Source: a virus
Virus record (IMG/VR): IMGVR_UViG_3300009161_000051
Coordinates: 1-59,310 of that record
Reading direction: 5' to 3' (one strand)
Length of the DNA: 59,310 nucleotides
This document shows, piece after piece, positions 25,775 to 32,904 of this stretch (within the stretch, counting starts at the first letter, position 1; each line of letters starts with the position of its first letter). The position numbers were made by a program, and so were the translations under genes. The notes beneath the pieces were generated by a model. It worked only from the letters and a program-made list of their open reading frames with translations. It did no database searches and was not told the DNA's origin.

Positions 25775-25967
25775 TCAATTTTTCCTTTTCTATTTTTGCC
25801 CACATTACTAACGTCTTTACAGTTTGTCTCGTTTTGTAGCGATCTAGTTTGTATTTTTGACCGTTCTCAGGGTCTAAAAAAGATAAAACTAAAGATGATC
25901 TGTGAGCAAATCTATGCCATTTCAGAGCTTCAATACATGCAGATAATAGGTGTGTAGTCCGTTGCAT
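25767..25967 (-). CDS. Small unknown protein opening the leftward operon
   Basis: 66 residues, starting MQRTTHLLSACIEALKWHRF. I chose the ATG at 25967 because AAGGAG lies nine bases before it; the ATG ten codons upstream lies inside the predicted promoter -10 region. The protein is basic with Trp and Tyr; no family recognised. First gene of the operon, so possibly a DNA-binding or host-takeover protein. Confidence 0.6.
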   Translation of the reverse strand: MQRTTHLLSACIEALKWHRFAHRSSLVLSFLDPENGQKYKLDRYKTRQTVKTLVMWAKIEKEKLNV

Positions 25968-25987
25968 TTGTTGTTCTCCTTGATCTG

Positions 25988-26016
25988 GTTCTTGCATGAC
26001 GTGAAAATCGTGTCAA
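25988..26016 (-). promoter_or_regulatory. Leftward early promoter
   Basis: On the minus strand: TTGACA at 26016-26011, a 17-base spacer ending in CATGC, and AAGAAC at 25993-25988. The same layout and AAGAAC appear in the promoter at 27082. It would drive the 25967-22951 operon. It faces the rightward promoter at 26056, with the two -35 boxes forming an inverted repeat (CGTGTCAA and TTGACACG). Confidence 0.6.
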
Positions 26017-26055
26017 GCAATTAAATTTTTCTGGGGTAGGACTTCCATGATCACG

Positions 26056-26084
26056 TTGACACGGAAGGGTTAAGGAAACATTTA
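26056..26084 (+). promoter_or_regulatory. Rightward promoter, probably leaderless transcript
   Basis: TTGACA (26056-26061), 17-base spacer, CATTTA (26079-26084). The start of the HTH gene at 26091 falls about seven bases after the -10, so transcription may begin at or very near the ATG. The spacer lacks the conserved block of the other promoters, suggesting separate control. Confidence 0.5.
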
Positions 26085-26090
26085 CAACAT

Positions 26091-26294
26091 ATGGAAAAAC
26101 ACCCTCTCCGCGCTTGGCGGCACAAAAATAATGTATTGCTACACGACATGGCTTTGTCGTCGGGCATTTCTATTGCGTCTATATCTAGGGTCGAGAGGTG
26201 GAAACAGCCACCAACACACAGGATGATAGCCGCTATTATGAGAGCGACAGACGGCATGGTCCGGCCTGAAGATTTCTTTGGTGACATCAAGTGA
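26091..26294 (+). CDS. Cro/CI-like helix-turn-helix regulator
   Basis: 67 residues forming one compact HTH: PLRAWRHKNNVLLHDMALSS, GISIASISRVERWKQPPTHR, then IAAIMRATDGMVRPEDFFG. This is the XRE/Cro family layout without a C-terminal dimer or cleavage domain, so Cro-like. It sits at the head of the rightward early genes and beside the divergent promoters, the place of an early switch regulator. The conserved operator-like block in the promoter family may be its target; untested. No strong ribosome site. Confidence 0.8.
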   Translation: MEKHPLRAWRHKNNVLLHDMALSSGISIASISRVERWKQPPTHRMIAAIMRATDGMVRPEDFFGDIK

Positions 26295-26677
26295 TCCGAG
26301 TAGAAGTCCCCCTAGCTCCAAGCGTTAATCGCCTGTGGAGAGCTACAAAAGGCGGCAAGGTCTATCGGTCGAGCGAGTACACAAACTGGCTGACCGAGGC
26401 CAGTTGGATGATCAAGAGCCAGACCAAAGACAAAATCATTGGGCAATACATTTTGCACATAGCCGCAGTCAAACCTGACAAGAGGCACAGGGATTTGGAC
26501 AATCTCCTGAAGGCAACCTGCGACCTGCTTGTCAAAACAAACATTGTTGAGAGTGATTCTATGTGCCGCGCTCTAGCCGCTGAGTGGGTAGAATTTGGCG
26601 CACCTATGACACTGACCGTATACGGTCTTGAAGAGGAAATTGAAGAATGGAAAATCCCAAAACATATGGTGAATTGA
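26291..26677 (+). CDS. rusA: RusA-like Holliday junction resolvase
   Basis: 128 residues with GTG start overlapping the HTH stop. The motif DKRHRDLDNLLKATCDLL (Asp63, Asp68, Asp70) is the RusA active site; the N-terminal PLAPSVNRLWRATKGGKVYR and SSEYTNWLTEASWM are also family features. RusA homodimers resolve branched recombination intermediates. Usual length about 120-130. It is the rightward partner of the leftward Erf operon. Confidence 0.9.
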   Translation: MIRVEVPLAPSVNRLWRATKGGKVYRSSEYTNWLTEASWMIKSQTKDKIIGQYILHIAAVKPDKRHRDLDNLLKATCDLLVKTNIVESDSMCRALAAEWVEFGAPMTLTVYGLEEEIEEWKIPKHMVN

Positions 26678-27078
26678 AGGCTCACTATCTAGCCGTCAGT
26701 AAACGCCTAAACGGGGTTACAGGTGGCACGGGTGTTGTTCCTATTGAGCGGGTGTATCGACAATCTGAACAGGCTGATCATCACGTTGCCAGTACGACCT
26801 TTGCCCTTGAGACAGAGATGCCTCATTACAAGTTTATCCGTATGCTCCGGCAGGTAGCGGCAAACCACAATATTGATCCGGCTTTGGTGATGTCCAACTC
26901 AATGGCAAAGAATGTCCTATCTGTAAGGCGTGAAGTCCAATGGAAAGCACGGACAGAACTGAAAATGTCTTACGCCAAGATTGGTCGCATAATGAAACGG
27001 GACCATACGTCTGTTTTGTCCGCAGTAAAAAAGTGGCAAGAGATGCATCCACAAGTCTGTCACGCATCAACTCCATAA
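26647..27078 (+). CDS. DnaA domain IV-like DNA-binding protein
   Basis: 143 residues. The C-terminal part has RMLRQVAANHNIDPALVMS, then VQWKARTELKMSYAKIGRIM and KRDHTSVLSAVKKW, matching the DnaA C-terminal domain signature (RDHTTV helix-turn-helix) that binds DnaA boxes. There is no AAA+ domain, and the first 60 residues are unrelated. It could recognise the phage origin, compete with host DnaA, or act as a regulator. Its start lies inside the rusA end, 31 bases before that stop. Confidence 0.75.
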   Translation: MENPKTYGELKAHYLAVSKRLNGVTGGTGVVPIERVYRQSEQADHHVASTTFALETEMPHYKFIRMLRQVAANHNIDPALVMSNSMAKNVLSVRREVQWKARTELKMSYAKIGRIMKRDHTSVLSAVKKWQEMHPQVCHASTP

Positions 27079-27081
27079 CAG

Positions 27082-27110
27082 TTGACAGCTATCTAGAACT
27101 GTGCAAGAAC
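27082..27110 (+). promoter_or_regulatory. Family promoter (27 kb, first copy)
   Basis: TTGACA (27082-27087), 17-base spacer with CTATCTAGAACTGTGC, AAGAAC (27105-27110). The spacer fits the family consensus ATCT-N4-CT(A/G)TGC. A leader hairpin GAGC-TACG-GCTC follows before the AAGGAG of the gene at 27153. Confidence 0.65.
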
Positions 27111-27152
27111 ACTTGGGCAAACAGAGCTACGGCTCAACTCAAGGAGACTAAA

Positions 27153-27368
27153 ATGAGCGTTTCAGATACGATGAGAGATTTGGAGAACTTTGCTAAGGAA
27201 AGTGCCAAGCGTTGTGGAAGCCCAACTTCTGCTTCACAACATAGTTACGCCTACGGTTATATGGTCGGGTTCTTGGAAAATTTTATTCGGGATCAGAGTG
27301 TAGAAGTTCAGAAGAACTTTGAAAATGAAGTTGAAGCTAGAAAAAAATTATATAGTGAGGACGCTTGA
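27153..27368 (+). CDS. Small unknown protein
   Basis: 71 residues. The ATG at 27153 has AAGGAG at eight bases; longer frames upstream overlap the DnaA-like gene and lack a ribosome site. Sequence MSVSDTMRDLENFAKESAKR, with a helical C-terminus (NFENEVEARKKLYSEDA). No recognised family. Controlled by the promoter at 27082. Confidence 0.65.
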   Translation: MSVSDTMRDLENFAKESAKRCGSPTSASQHSYAYGYMVGFLENFIRDQSVEVQKNFENEVEARKKLYSEDA

Positions 27369-27393
27369 CAGCAATGCCAAGCTCAAGTACTGT
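27365..27393 (+). promoter_or_regulatory. Family-like promoter (27 kb, second copy)
   Basis: TTGACA (27365-27370) overlaps the previous stop; 17-base spacer containing CCAAGCTCAAG; TACTGT (27388-27393). The spacer holds AAGCTCAAG, the reverse complement of the CTTGAGCT core in other copies. A leader hairpin GCCC-AA-GGGC follows. Confidence 0.5.
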
Positions 27394-27440
27394 CACTTTA
27401 TCGACAACAGCCCAAGGGCAACAAAACAAGGACAACGACC

Positions 27441-27764
27441 ATGACTTTCATTCCTTCCCCCGACCTTTTTGCTCTTTCAATAGAAGACCTGATTGACGAG
27501 GCAGGTAAACTTGATTCTCACGTCAAGGCTCTGACAAAAAATCTCGACCATGCAAAAGCAATTATCAAAGCAAAAATTGGTGAAGAAGCCTTTGGCAACT
27601 CGTACAGGGTGCAGATCACATCATCCCATCGTTGGACGTTGGACCAGACCGCTCTCAAGGAAGAGTTTGGCGAGGATTGGTTTACCTCACGGTCAAAGAT
27701 CACAACCGTCAAAACACTTTTGATCAAGCCGTATGTATCGCTTGGTGAGATCAAGGCAGCATGA
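27441..27764 (+). CDS. Unknown phage protein, helical
   Basis: 107 residues. Helical start (ALSIEDLIDEAGKLDSHVKA) then basic and beta-like (SYRVQITSSHRWTLDQTALK, FTSRSKITTVKTLLIKPYVS). No family I can name; the end resembles proteins seen near phage nucleases or recombinases. Preceded by AAGGACAACGACC, the same leader style as the small genes at 32-34 kb. A strong terminator hairpin follows at 27792. Confidence 0.65.
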   Translation: MTFIPSPDLFALSIEDLIDEAGKLDSHVKALTKNLDHAKAIIKAKIGEEAFGNSYRVQITSSHRWTLDQTALKEEFGEDWFTSRSKITTVKTLLIKPYVSLGEIKAA

Positions 27765-27791
27765 TCCATTATTTTAAAAACAAATTCAAAG

Positions 27792-27816
27792 ACAGGCGGC
27801 TTAAATTGCCGCCTGT
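27792..27816 (+). terminator. Hairpin terminator
   Basis: ACAGGCGGC (27792-27800) pairs perfectly with GCCGCCTGT (27808-27816) over a TTAAATT loop. Followed by TAGAATTTGG, so only a modest T tract. Confidence 0.6.
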
Positions 27817-27888
27817 TAGAATTTGGATCATTATGAAAAATCCACCAATTATGTCATCGCCAAAAATATTAACCATCGTGAGGATAAA

Positions 27889-28188
27889 ATGATCACTGCA
27901 AAAGCAATCCCAAAACCTACCAAAAAAAAGAAGAAGTTACGGGATGAGAACGCACCCAAGAAATTGCGCGGGTTTGCGGCTATGTCTGCTGAAAGAAGGA
28001 AACAGGTTGCTACGTTGGGCGGTTTGTCTGTCCCAAAAGAGAAGCGCACCTTCAGCAACAAAGCTATAGCCATCAAGGCGGGTAAGATCGGCGGCAAGAA
28101 CGTGCCAGATGAGAAGCGGTCGTTCTCGGTGGATCGGGAGCTTGCAAGTCGTGCAGGAACAGCGGCGAGGAGTAAGGTCGATGGCTAA
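27889..28188 (+). CDS. KGG-repeat basic protein
   Basis: 99 residues, very basic. After a Lys run, it has repeats of the KGG (stress-induced acidophilic repeat) type: KLRGFAAMSAERRKQVATLG, RTFSNKAIAIKAGKIGGKNV and KRSFSVDRELASRAGTAARS. These repeats are predicted to form small helices that may bind nucleic acid. ATG at 27889 chosen because GTGAGG lies before it. It overlaps the GcrA-like gene by eight bases, suggesting joint expression. Confidence 0.7.
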   Translation: MITAKAIPKPTKKKKKLRDENAPKKLRGFAAMSAERRKQVATLGGLSVPKEKRTFSNKAIAIKAGKIGGKNVPDEKRSFSVDRELASRAGTAARSKVDG

Positions 28189-28651
28189 TTACTGGACGAT
28201 GGACGAGAAGGCACTTGCTATTGAATTGTTAAACAAAAATTACTCGGCTCGACAGATTGCGGCTAAATTGAATGGGCGCACCAAGAACAGCGTGATTGGC
28301 GTGTTGAACCGGATGGGGTTACACTGGCCTAGTGCTAAACCAAAATCAAAACGTGAGTCAAAAGATAAGCCAAGGAAGCTCACGCATACGCCTCAGAATG
28401 TGAAGGTCAATATTGAATACAAGAGCATGGTTGATACTGTCTCAAGACCAAGCGGCGGTGTTCCGTATTTTTCTATCAGGAACTTTGAATGCCGTTACAT
28501 CACGTTTCAGGGTGAGAGAATTGAACACACCTTGTTCTGTGGCGATCCGACAAAAGGTATGACAAGTTGGTGTATTAAGCACCATGCAATTGTGTTCAGA
28601 CCAAAGGATACGCCGAGGGGAGCCTACATTGGGAAAGCGGTCGGATTTTGA
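28181..28651 (+). CDS. gcrA: GcrA-like cell-cycle regulator
   Basis: 156 residues. The N-terminus YWTMDEKALAIELLNKNYSA, RQIAAKLNGRTKNSVIGVLN matches GcrA, an alphaproteobacterial factor that works with sigma-70 at promoters with methylated GANTC. The C-terminal Cys/His cluster (NFECRYITFQG, LFCGDPTKG, SWCIKHHAIVF) also fits the family. Phage versions may redirect host transcription. It overlaps the KGG gene and the methyltransferase gene; the latter combination echoes the CcrM-GcrA circuit. Strong evidence for an alphaproteobacterial host. Confidence 0.85.
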   Translation: MANYWTMDEKALAIELLNKNYSARQIAAKLNGRTKNSVIGVLNRMGLHWPSAKPKSKRESKDKPRKLTHTPQNVKVNIEYKSMVDTVSRPSGGVPYFSIRNFECRYITFQGERIEHTLFCGDPTKGMTSWCIKHHAIVFRPKDTPRGAYIGKAVGF

Positions 28652-29159
28652 ACGGATAGGGTTGGACTTTTATCCGTCACCTTGGTCTGTGATGCCGCCC
28701 CTGATCCCACATTTGACTACAGGTTTTACGTTCTGTGAACCCTGTGCAGGTGCGGGTCACATGATTGATCATCTGGAAAAGATTGGTCTAAAGTGTGTTA
28801 GTCGTTTTGATGTCAACCCACAGCGGAGTGACATTAAAGTGTCAGATGCATCGTTCATAGATGAACAAGACCTCAATAATGCTGATATGATAATAACAAA
28901 TCCACCTTGGGACAGGCCAGTGCTACATCAAATCATAGAGCGATGCAGTCTGCTCAGACCTACGTGGCTGTTGTTTGATGCCGACTGGGCGCACACTAAA
29001 CAGGCTAAAACGCACTTAGAAATCTGCCGGAAGATAATTGCTGTCGGTCGGGTAAAATGGATTGAGGACAGCGCGATGGCAGGTAAAGACAATTGTTGTT
29101 GGCATTTGTTTGATGCCAAAAATAACGGGCCAACTATTTTTTACGGGAGATCACAGTGA
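28629..29159 (+). CDS. DNA N6-adenine methyltransferase-like protein
   Basis: 176 residues from the TTG at 28629, preceded by AGGGGAG; an ATG at 28584 is possible but overlaps gcrA more deeply. Motifs: DFYPSPWSVMPPLIPHL at the start, FCEPCAGAGHMIDHLEKIGL (motif I, AdoMet), then MIITNPPWDRPVL (NPPW catalytic motif). This is the class I adenine methyltransferase pattern. It may modify phage DNA against restriction, or be linked to GcrA. Target sequence cannot be read from the gene. Confidence 0.85.
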   Translation: MGKRSDFERIGLDFYPSPWSVMPPLIPHLTTGFTFCEPCAGAGHMIDHLEKIGLKCVSRFDVNPQRSDIKVSDASFIDEQDLNNADMIITNPPWDRPVLHQIIERCSLLRPTWLLFDADWAHTKQAKTHLEICRKIIAVGRVKWIEDSAMAGKDNCCWHLFDAKNNGPTIFYGRSQ

Positions 29160-29347
29160 CAGCGGAAGAATGGACAGCTTTTGTGAAGTTTGCCAAAAAA
29201 GAATATGGGGTGACCAACAGCACATTGGCAAAAGTGTTGGGAATACACAGGGTTTCCGTCAAGACATGGCAGAAGACTGGGACGCCGGACTCCATAGGTT
29301 TGGCGGTGGCGGCAGTTGTTGCCGGATTAGACCCGTGGAAGCCTTGA
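29156..29347 (+). CDS. Small helix-turn-helix protein
   Basis: 63 residues starting with GTG overlapping the previous TGA. KKEYGVTNSTLAKVLGIHRV then SVKTWQKTGTPDSIGLAVAA reads as a single HTH. A Cro-like DNA-binding protein or a regulator of the downstream genes. No other domain. Confidence 0.7.
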   Translation: MTAEEWTAFVKFAKKEYGVTNSTLAKVLGIHRVSVKTWQKTGTPDSIGLAVAAVVAGLDPWKP

Positions 29348-29382
29348 CGCCGTGACGATAAAATGACAAATTGAAATAAGTA

Positions 29383-29438
29383 AGGGCCACCAGTTTGCAT
29401 CTGATGGCCCTGAAGAGCGGAACAATTGCCCTGTTCCG
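29383..29438 (+). other. Tandem hairpins in the 29.35-29.50 kb gap
   Basis: Hairpin 1: AGGGCCACCAG (29383-29393) with CTGATGGCCCT (29401-29411), ten pairs with one mismatch, loop TTTGCAT. Hairpin 2: CGGAACA (29418-29424) with TGTTCCG (29432-29438). No T tract follows, so neither is a canonical terminator. Could be a regulatory leader for the DUF1376 gene. Confidence 0.5.
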
Positions 29439-29501
29439 ATGGTATTACATTAGCCATTATACGGCTCTGTAGCTGTCGGATCAACCCTTTGGAGTGATGC
29501 G

Positions 29502-29813
29502 ATGGGACTTTTTTATATGCCTTTTTCATGGGGCGACTATTGGCGTGATACGGGTCACCTGTCAGATAGTGAACACGTTAGCTATCTAAAACTGATTAGC
29601 TATTACTGGCACAACAAATCTTTGCCGTCTGATGATGAAAGACTGGCGAGAATTGTAGGCCGCTCATTGTTTGAATGGATGGCAATGAAACCGACACTTC
29701 AGAGCTTCTTTTCTGAAGGTTGGACGCATCAAAGAATTGAGCGAGATTTGGTAAAACAAAACAATCTTGTGATACGTGGAAAGAAGGGTGCTGATGCTCG
29801 GTGGAATGCTTAA
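29502..29813 (+). CDS. DUF1376 protein, probably truncated by tandem stops
   Basis: 103 residues. FYMPFSWGDYWRDTGHLSDS, then SYLKLISYYWHNKSLPSDDE is the DUF1376 N-terminal pattern (PF07120), a family often located before phage helicase or primase genes. The frame ends RGKKGADARWNA then TAA TAG. In the same frame after these stops the reading continues as MLVGCLWDACCNACCNACGM and on to a third stop near 29943, which resembles the low-complexity tail typical of longer family members. So the coding part is probably a shortened gene. Confidence 0.8.
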   Translation: MGLFYMPFSWGDYWRDTGHLSDSEHVSYLKLISYYWHNKSLPSDDERLARIVGRSLFEWMAMKPTLQSFFSEGWTHQRIERDLVKQNNLVIRGKKGADARWNA

Positions 29814-29901
29814 TAGATGCTTGTGGGATGCTTGTGGGATGCTTGTTGCAATGCTTGTTGCAATGCTTGTGGGATGCTTAAGCATATGCTTGTGGGATGC
29901 C
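29795..29901 (+). repeat. Short imperfect tandem repeat (GATGCTTGTGG type)
   Basis: About eight partial copies of a 10-12 base unit with the core ATGCTTGT (variants ATGCTTGTGGG and ATGCTTGTTGCA). It starts at the 3' end of the DUF1376 gene, where the tail of family members is commonly repetitive. Copies are imperfect. Confidence 0.75.
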
Positions 29902-29939
29902 ATATAAAGATAAGTAAGAGTCCTTCAGTAAGTAAGATA

Positions 29940-29971
<32 letters not shown>

Positions 29972-29985
29972 GTAGGAAAAACAAC

Positions 29986-31479
29986 ATGGCACAGTTTAAG
30001 TTGCGGGATTACCAGACCGATATCATCACAGCGATCAGAACATCGTTGTCGAGTGGCAAGAAAAGACCCTGCGTACAAGCACCAACTGGATCGGGCAAAA
30101 CGGTCATCGCGGCATCAATCGTGAACATGGCAATGGACAAGGGCAAGAAGGTTCTGTTCTGCGTACCATCCATCAGCCTGATCGATCAGACGGTAAAGCG
30201 TTTTGAGGAAAATGGCATTTGGGACGTTGGGGTCATCCAAGCATTTCACGAGCGGACTGACTACAGGATGCCTGTACAGGTATGCTCGGTGCAGACGCTT
30301 GCCAGAAGGTCTATCCCTGAATGCGACCTTGTGATCATCGACGAGGCTCACGTCATGTTTAAATTTTATCAGGACACATTTGCAAACCAGTGGAGCAAAG
30401 TGCCAGTGATTGGCTTGACTGCAACACCTTGGCAAAAGGGCATGGGCAAACTCTACGATGATTTGATTATCGGGCAGACAACGCAGGGTCTGATTGATTT
30501 GGGCCATCTGTCGGACTTCAAAGTGTTTGCGCCGTCCCATCCTGATCTGGACGGGGTCAAGACCATTGCAGGTGATTATGACCTGAAGGGGCTTGGTGAG
30601 GCGATGGACAAGGCTCCATTGGTTGCGGATATCGTATCGACGTGGATGGAGCGGGGTGAGAACCGCCAGACGCTGTGCTTTGCCGTGAACCGCGCCCATG
30701 CCAAAAACATTCAGACGCAATTTGAAAAAGCAGGTGTTAAGACCGCCTACATGGATGCCTTTACTGATCTGGCAGAGCGGCAGGAGATTGCTGACCAGTT
30801 TGCAAACGGCGATATCCAGATCGTCTGCAACGTGGGCGTCCTGACGACTGGTGTTGATTGGGACGTGAGATGCATCATTCTCGCGAGGCCGACAAAGAGC
30901 GAGATTCTGTATACGCAAATCATTGGTCGGGGATTGCGGACAGCAGACGGCAAAGACCACTGCCTGATCCTCGACCACAGCGATACGACATTGCGCTTAG
31001 GTTTTGTTACGAGCATCCATCACGATACTTTGGATGATGGCAAGACCAAGAAAAAGGCCGAGGTCAAGAAGCGGGAATACCTGCCCAAGGAATGCGCTAA
31101 GTGCAATTTCTTGAAGCCACCCAAAACCCGCAAGTGTCCTGTATGCGGATTTGAGGCTGTCGCTGTGTCAGACGTGGATCACATCGACGGGGAGCTTGCA
31201 GAGCTTGGTCGGGATGGGTCGCAGAAACTGATCAGCTACACGCAAGAACAGAAACAGCAATTTTACAGCGAGCTGATCTCGTATGCGAGAGCCAAGGGCT
31301 TCAAGAGTGGATGGGCATATTGGACATACAAAGATAAATTCAAAGTTGGGCCTTCTAATAAATTTCACGATAGGCCATTGACGCCATCATCATCCACGAT
31401 GGCTTGGATCACGCACAGAAACATAGCCAGAGCAAAGCAAAGGTCAAAAGATGAAAACAGAAGCGCAAGCTATCGCTGA
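29986..31479 (+). CDS. DEAD/DEAH-box helicase with zinc finger
   Basis: 497 residues, superfamily 2. Q-like LRDYQTDII at the start, motif I APTGSGKT (32-39), motif II IIDEAH (around 118-123), motif III GLTATP, and motif VI QIIGRGLRT (near 313). A C-terminal zinc site follows (CAKCNFLKPP, RKCPVCGFE at about 370-390). It unwinds DNA in replication or recombination; family members are frequent in phages with no encoded polymerase. Its end overlaps the primase by 29 bases. Confidence 0.9.
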   Translation: MAQFKLRDYQTDIITAIRTSLSSGKKRPCVQAPTGSGKTVIAASIVNMAMDKGKKVLFCVPSISLIDQTVKRFEENGIWDVGVIQAFHERTDYRMPVQVCSVQTLARRSIPECDLVIIDEAHVMFKFYQDTFANQWSKVPVIGLTATPWQKGMGKLYDDLIIGQTTQGLIDLGHLSDFKVFAPSHPDLDGVKTIAGDYDLKGLGEAMDKAPLVADIVSTWMERGENRQTLCFAVNRAHAKNIQTQFEKAGVKTAYMDAFTDLAERQEIADQFANGDIQIVCNVGVLTTGVDWDVRCIILARPTKSEILYTQIIGRGLRTADGKDHCLILDHSDTTLRLGFVTSIHHDTLDDGKTKKKAEVKKREYLPKECAKCNFLKPPKTRKCPVCGFEAVAVSDVDHIDGELAELGRDGSQKLISYTQEQKQQFYSELISYARAKGFKSGWAYWTYKDKFKVGPSNKFHDRPLTPSSSTMAWITHRNIARAKQRSKDENRSASYR

Positions 31480-32374
31480 AGGCAGGTGGCACTCGATTCT
31501 CACGCAGTTTGGGATTGATACTAAGTTTTTGGTCAACAGGCACGGGCCATGTCCCATCTGTGGTGGCAAAGATCGGTTCCGGTTCAGCGATCAAAACATT
31601 GGGCGGTTTATTTGCAATCACTGCGGGAGCGGTGACGGGTACAAACTGATTGAGAGAATCACGGGTGAACCATTCAAAGACGTTGTACGGAAAGTGAAAG
31701 ACATGGTCGATACGATAAAGCCGCAGATCAGGGCAGAGGCGACAGATGAAGCTCGGCAGAAGCGGGAGATGCAAAATTTATGGGATCGGGGCATCTGGCC
31801 TACTGAAGGCGGAATCGTATCCAAGTACGTCAACAGCCGGATCGGGCAGTGGTGGTCAGGGCAATACCTGCGGGAGGTGGATCAGGTCCGGCATCCATAC
31901 ACGTCAGGTGATTTTACCTGCATGATGACCAAAATCACCGACCCAAGTGGTAAGCCGTGCAACATCCACCTCACCTACCTCAATGAACAGGGCCGTAAAG
32001 CCGCTGTAGAGCCTCCTAAGCTGGTTCTAGCAGGAAAGTTGACCGAGGGTAGCGCAATCCGCTTATCGCCGTCTGGAGCCACGCTAGGGCTTTCTGAGGG
32101 CATAGAGACTGCGATGGCGGCATCACTGATGTTTGACGTACCATGTTGGGCGGCAATCAGTGGCACGATGATGGCTAAATGGATTCCGCCGGAAGAGGTC
32201 AAGCGGGTGATCATCTTTGCGGATAACGATGGCAATTACACGGGACAGGCTAAGGCATATGCACTGGCAAATCGTTTAGTCGTACAGAGTAAATTGCTTG
32301 TTGAAGTAAGGGTTCCAGAGCTTGTCGGGGATGACTGGGCAGACGTGTATGAAAAAAAATTGAAAAATATTTAA
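31451..32374 (+). CDS. Toprim primase with zinc-binding domain
   Basis: 307 residues. N-terminal zinc-binding part PCPICGGKDRFRF and ICNHCGSGDGYKLIERITG, as in phage P4-type primases, followed by a linker and a Toprim domain: LSEGIETAMAASLMFDVPCW and VIIFADNDGNYTGQAKAYAL (acidic cluster about residue 255-260). No fused helicase domain; the separate SF2 helicase is adjacent. It would make RNA primers for host-supplied polymerase. Confidence 0.85.
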   Translation: MKTEAQAIAEGRWHSILTQFGIDTKFLVNRHGPCPICGGKDRFRFSDQNIGRFICNHCGSGDGYKLIERITGEPFKDVVRKVKDMVDTIKPQIRAEATDEARQKREMQNLWDRGIWPTEGGIVSKYVNSRIGQWWSGQYLREVDQVRHPYTSGDFTCMMTKITDPSGKPCNIHLTYLNEQGRKAAVEPPKLVLAGKLTEGSAIRLSPSGATLGLSEGIETAMAASLMFDVPCWAAISGTMMAKWIPPEEVKRVIIFADNDGNYTGQAKAYALANRLVVQSKLLVEVRVPELVGDDWADVYEKKLKNI

Positions 32375-32382
32375 ATAGGGTG

Positions 32383-32411
32383 TTGACGCATATCTTCAGC
32401 TATGCCACAAG
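32383..32411 (+). promoter_or_regulatory. Family promoter (32.4 kb)
   Basis: TTGACG (32383-32388), 17-base spacer CATATCTTCAGCTATGC, CACAAG (32406-32411). Preceded by TTTAAATAGGG-TG as in the other copies. GCATA and TATGC form an inverted repeat inside the spacer. A leader hairpin (GGGCC-GAG-GGCCC) follows. Confidence 0.7.
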
Positions 32412-32457
32412 AGGGTATCAACAACGGGCCGAGGCCCACCCAACAAGGAGAACGACA

Positions 32458-32847
32458 ATGACAACGATCAACAAAGAAGCCGCTTTCCAGAACTTGTTCA
32501 CGGAGGCTTATATCGCAGGTCAGGAAGCAGGAACCCGCCAGATTCCCCGCCCAATGCAGGTTGTAGAGGCGGACGTGTTTGGTAAGCCGTTGGCAAACGC
32601 AACAGTTTGGGACGAGCCAGAAGGCATGTGCGGTTTTGCTTGGGTCGTCATCCGCCCTGCAACATCATCCTTTGCCAGATGGTTGCTGAAGAACAAACTT
32701 GCACGGACCGGATACACAGGCGGTCTACATATCTGGATCAGTGACCACAATCAGTCGTACGAGCGCAAGTTGGCCCACGCCAGAGCAATGGCTAAGGTGA
32801 TTAGTGATGCAGGTTTTGAAGCCTACGCTGACAGCCGTTTGGACTGA
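32458..32847 (+). CDS. Unknown phage protein (CGFAWV family)
   Basis: 129 residues. Pattern AYIAGQEAGTRQIPRPMQVV, EGMCGFAWVVIRPATSSFAR, GGLHIWISDHNQSYERKLAH resembles uncharacterised phage proteins that I have seen in accessory regions. No catalytic motif. ATG chosen at 32458 with AAGGAGAACGACA leader. Driven by the promoter at 32383 and closed by the hairpin at 32856. Confidence 0.7.
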   Translation: MTTINKEAAFQNLFTEAYIAGQEAGTRQIPRPMQVVEADVFGKPLANATVWDEPEGMCGFAWVVIRPATSSFARWLLKNKLARTGYTGGLHIWISDHNQSYERKLAHARAMAKVISDAGFEAYADSRLD

Positions 32848-32855
32848 TCGGGATC

Positions 32856-32878
32856 GGGGGAGGGTCATGCTCTCCCCC
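32856..32878 (+). terminator. Hairpin terminator
   Basis: GGGGGAG (32856-32862) pairs with CTCCCCC (32872-32878). The T tract is replaced by an A-rich run, so termination may rely on another factor. Confidence 0.55.
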
Positions 32879-32904
32879 ACCACAAAAATAATTTAAATAG
32901 GGTG

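Noticed and set aside
26040-26100. Lysogeny module (integrase and attachment site)
   Set aside because: A divergent promoter region with a Cro-like gene is present, but no integrase, excisionase or attachment repeat is seen in the window.
30115-30978. Long minus-strand frame of 287 codons
   Set aside because: It lies fully antisense to the helicase, which has clear motifs; the antisense protein has no recognisable domain.
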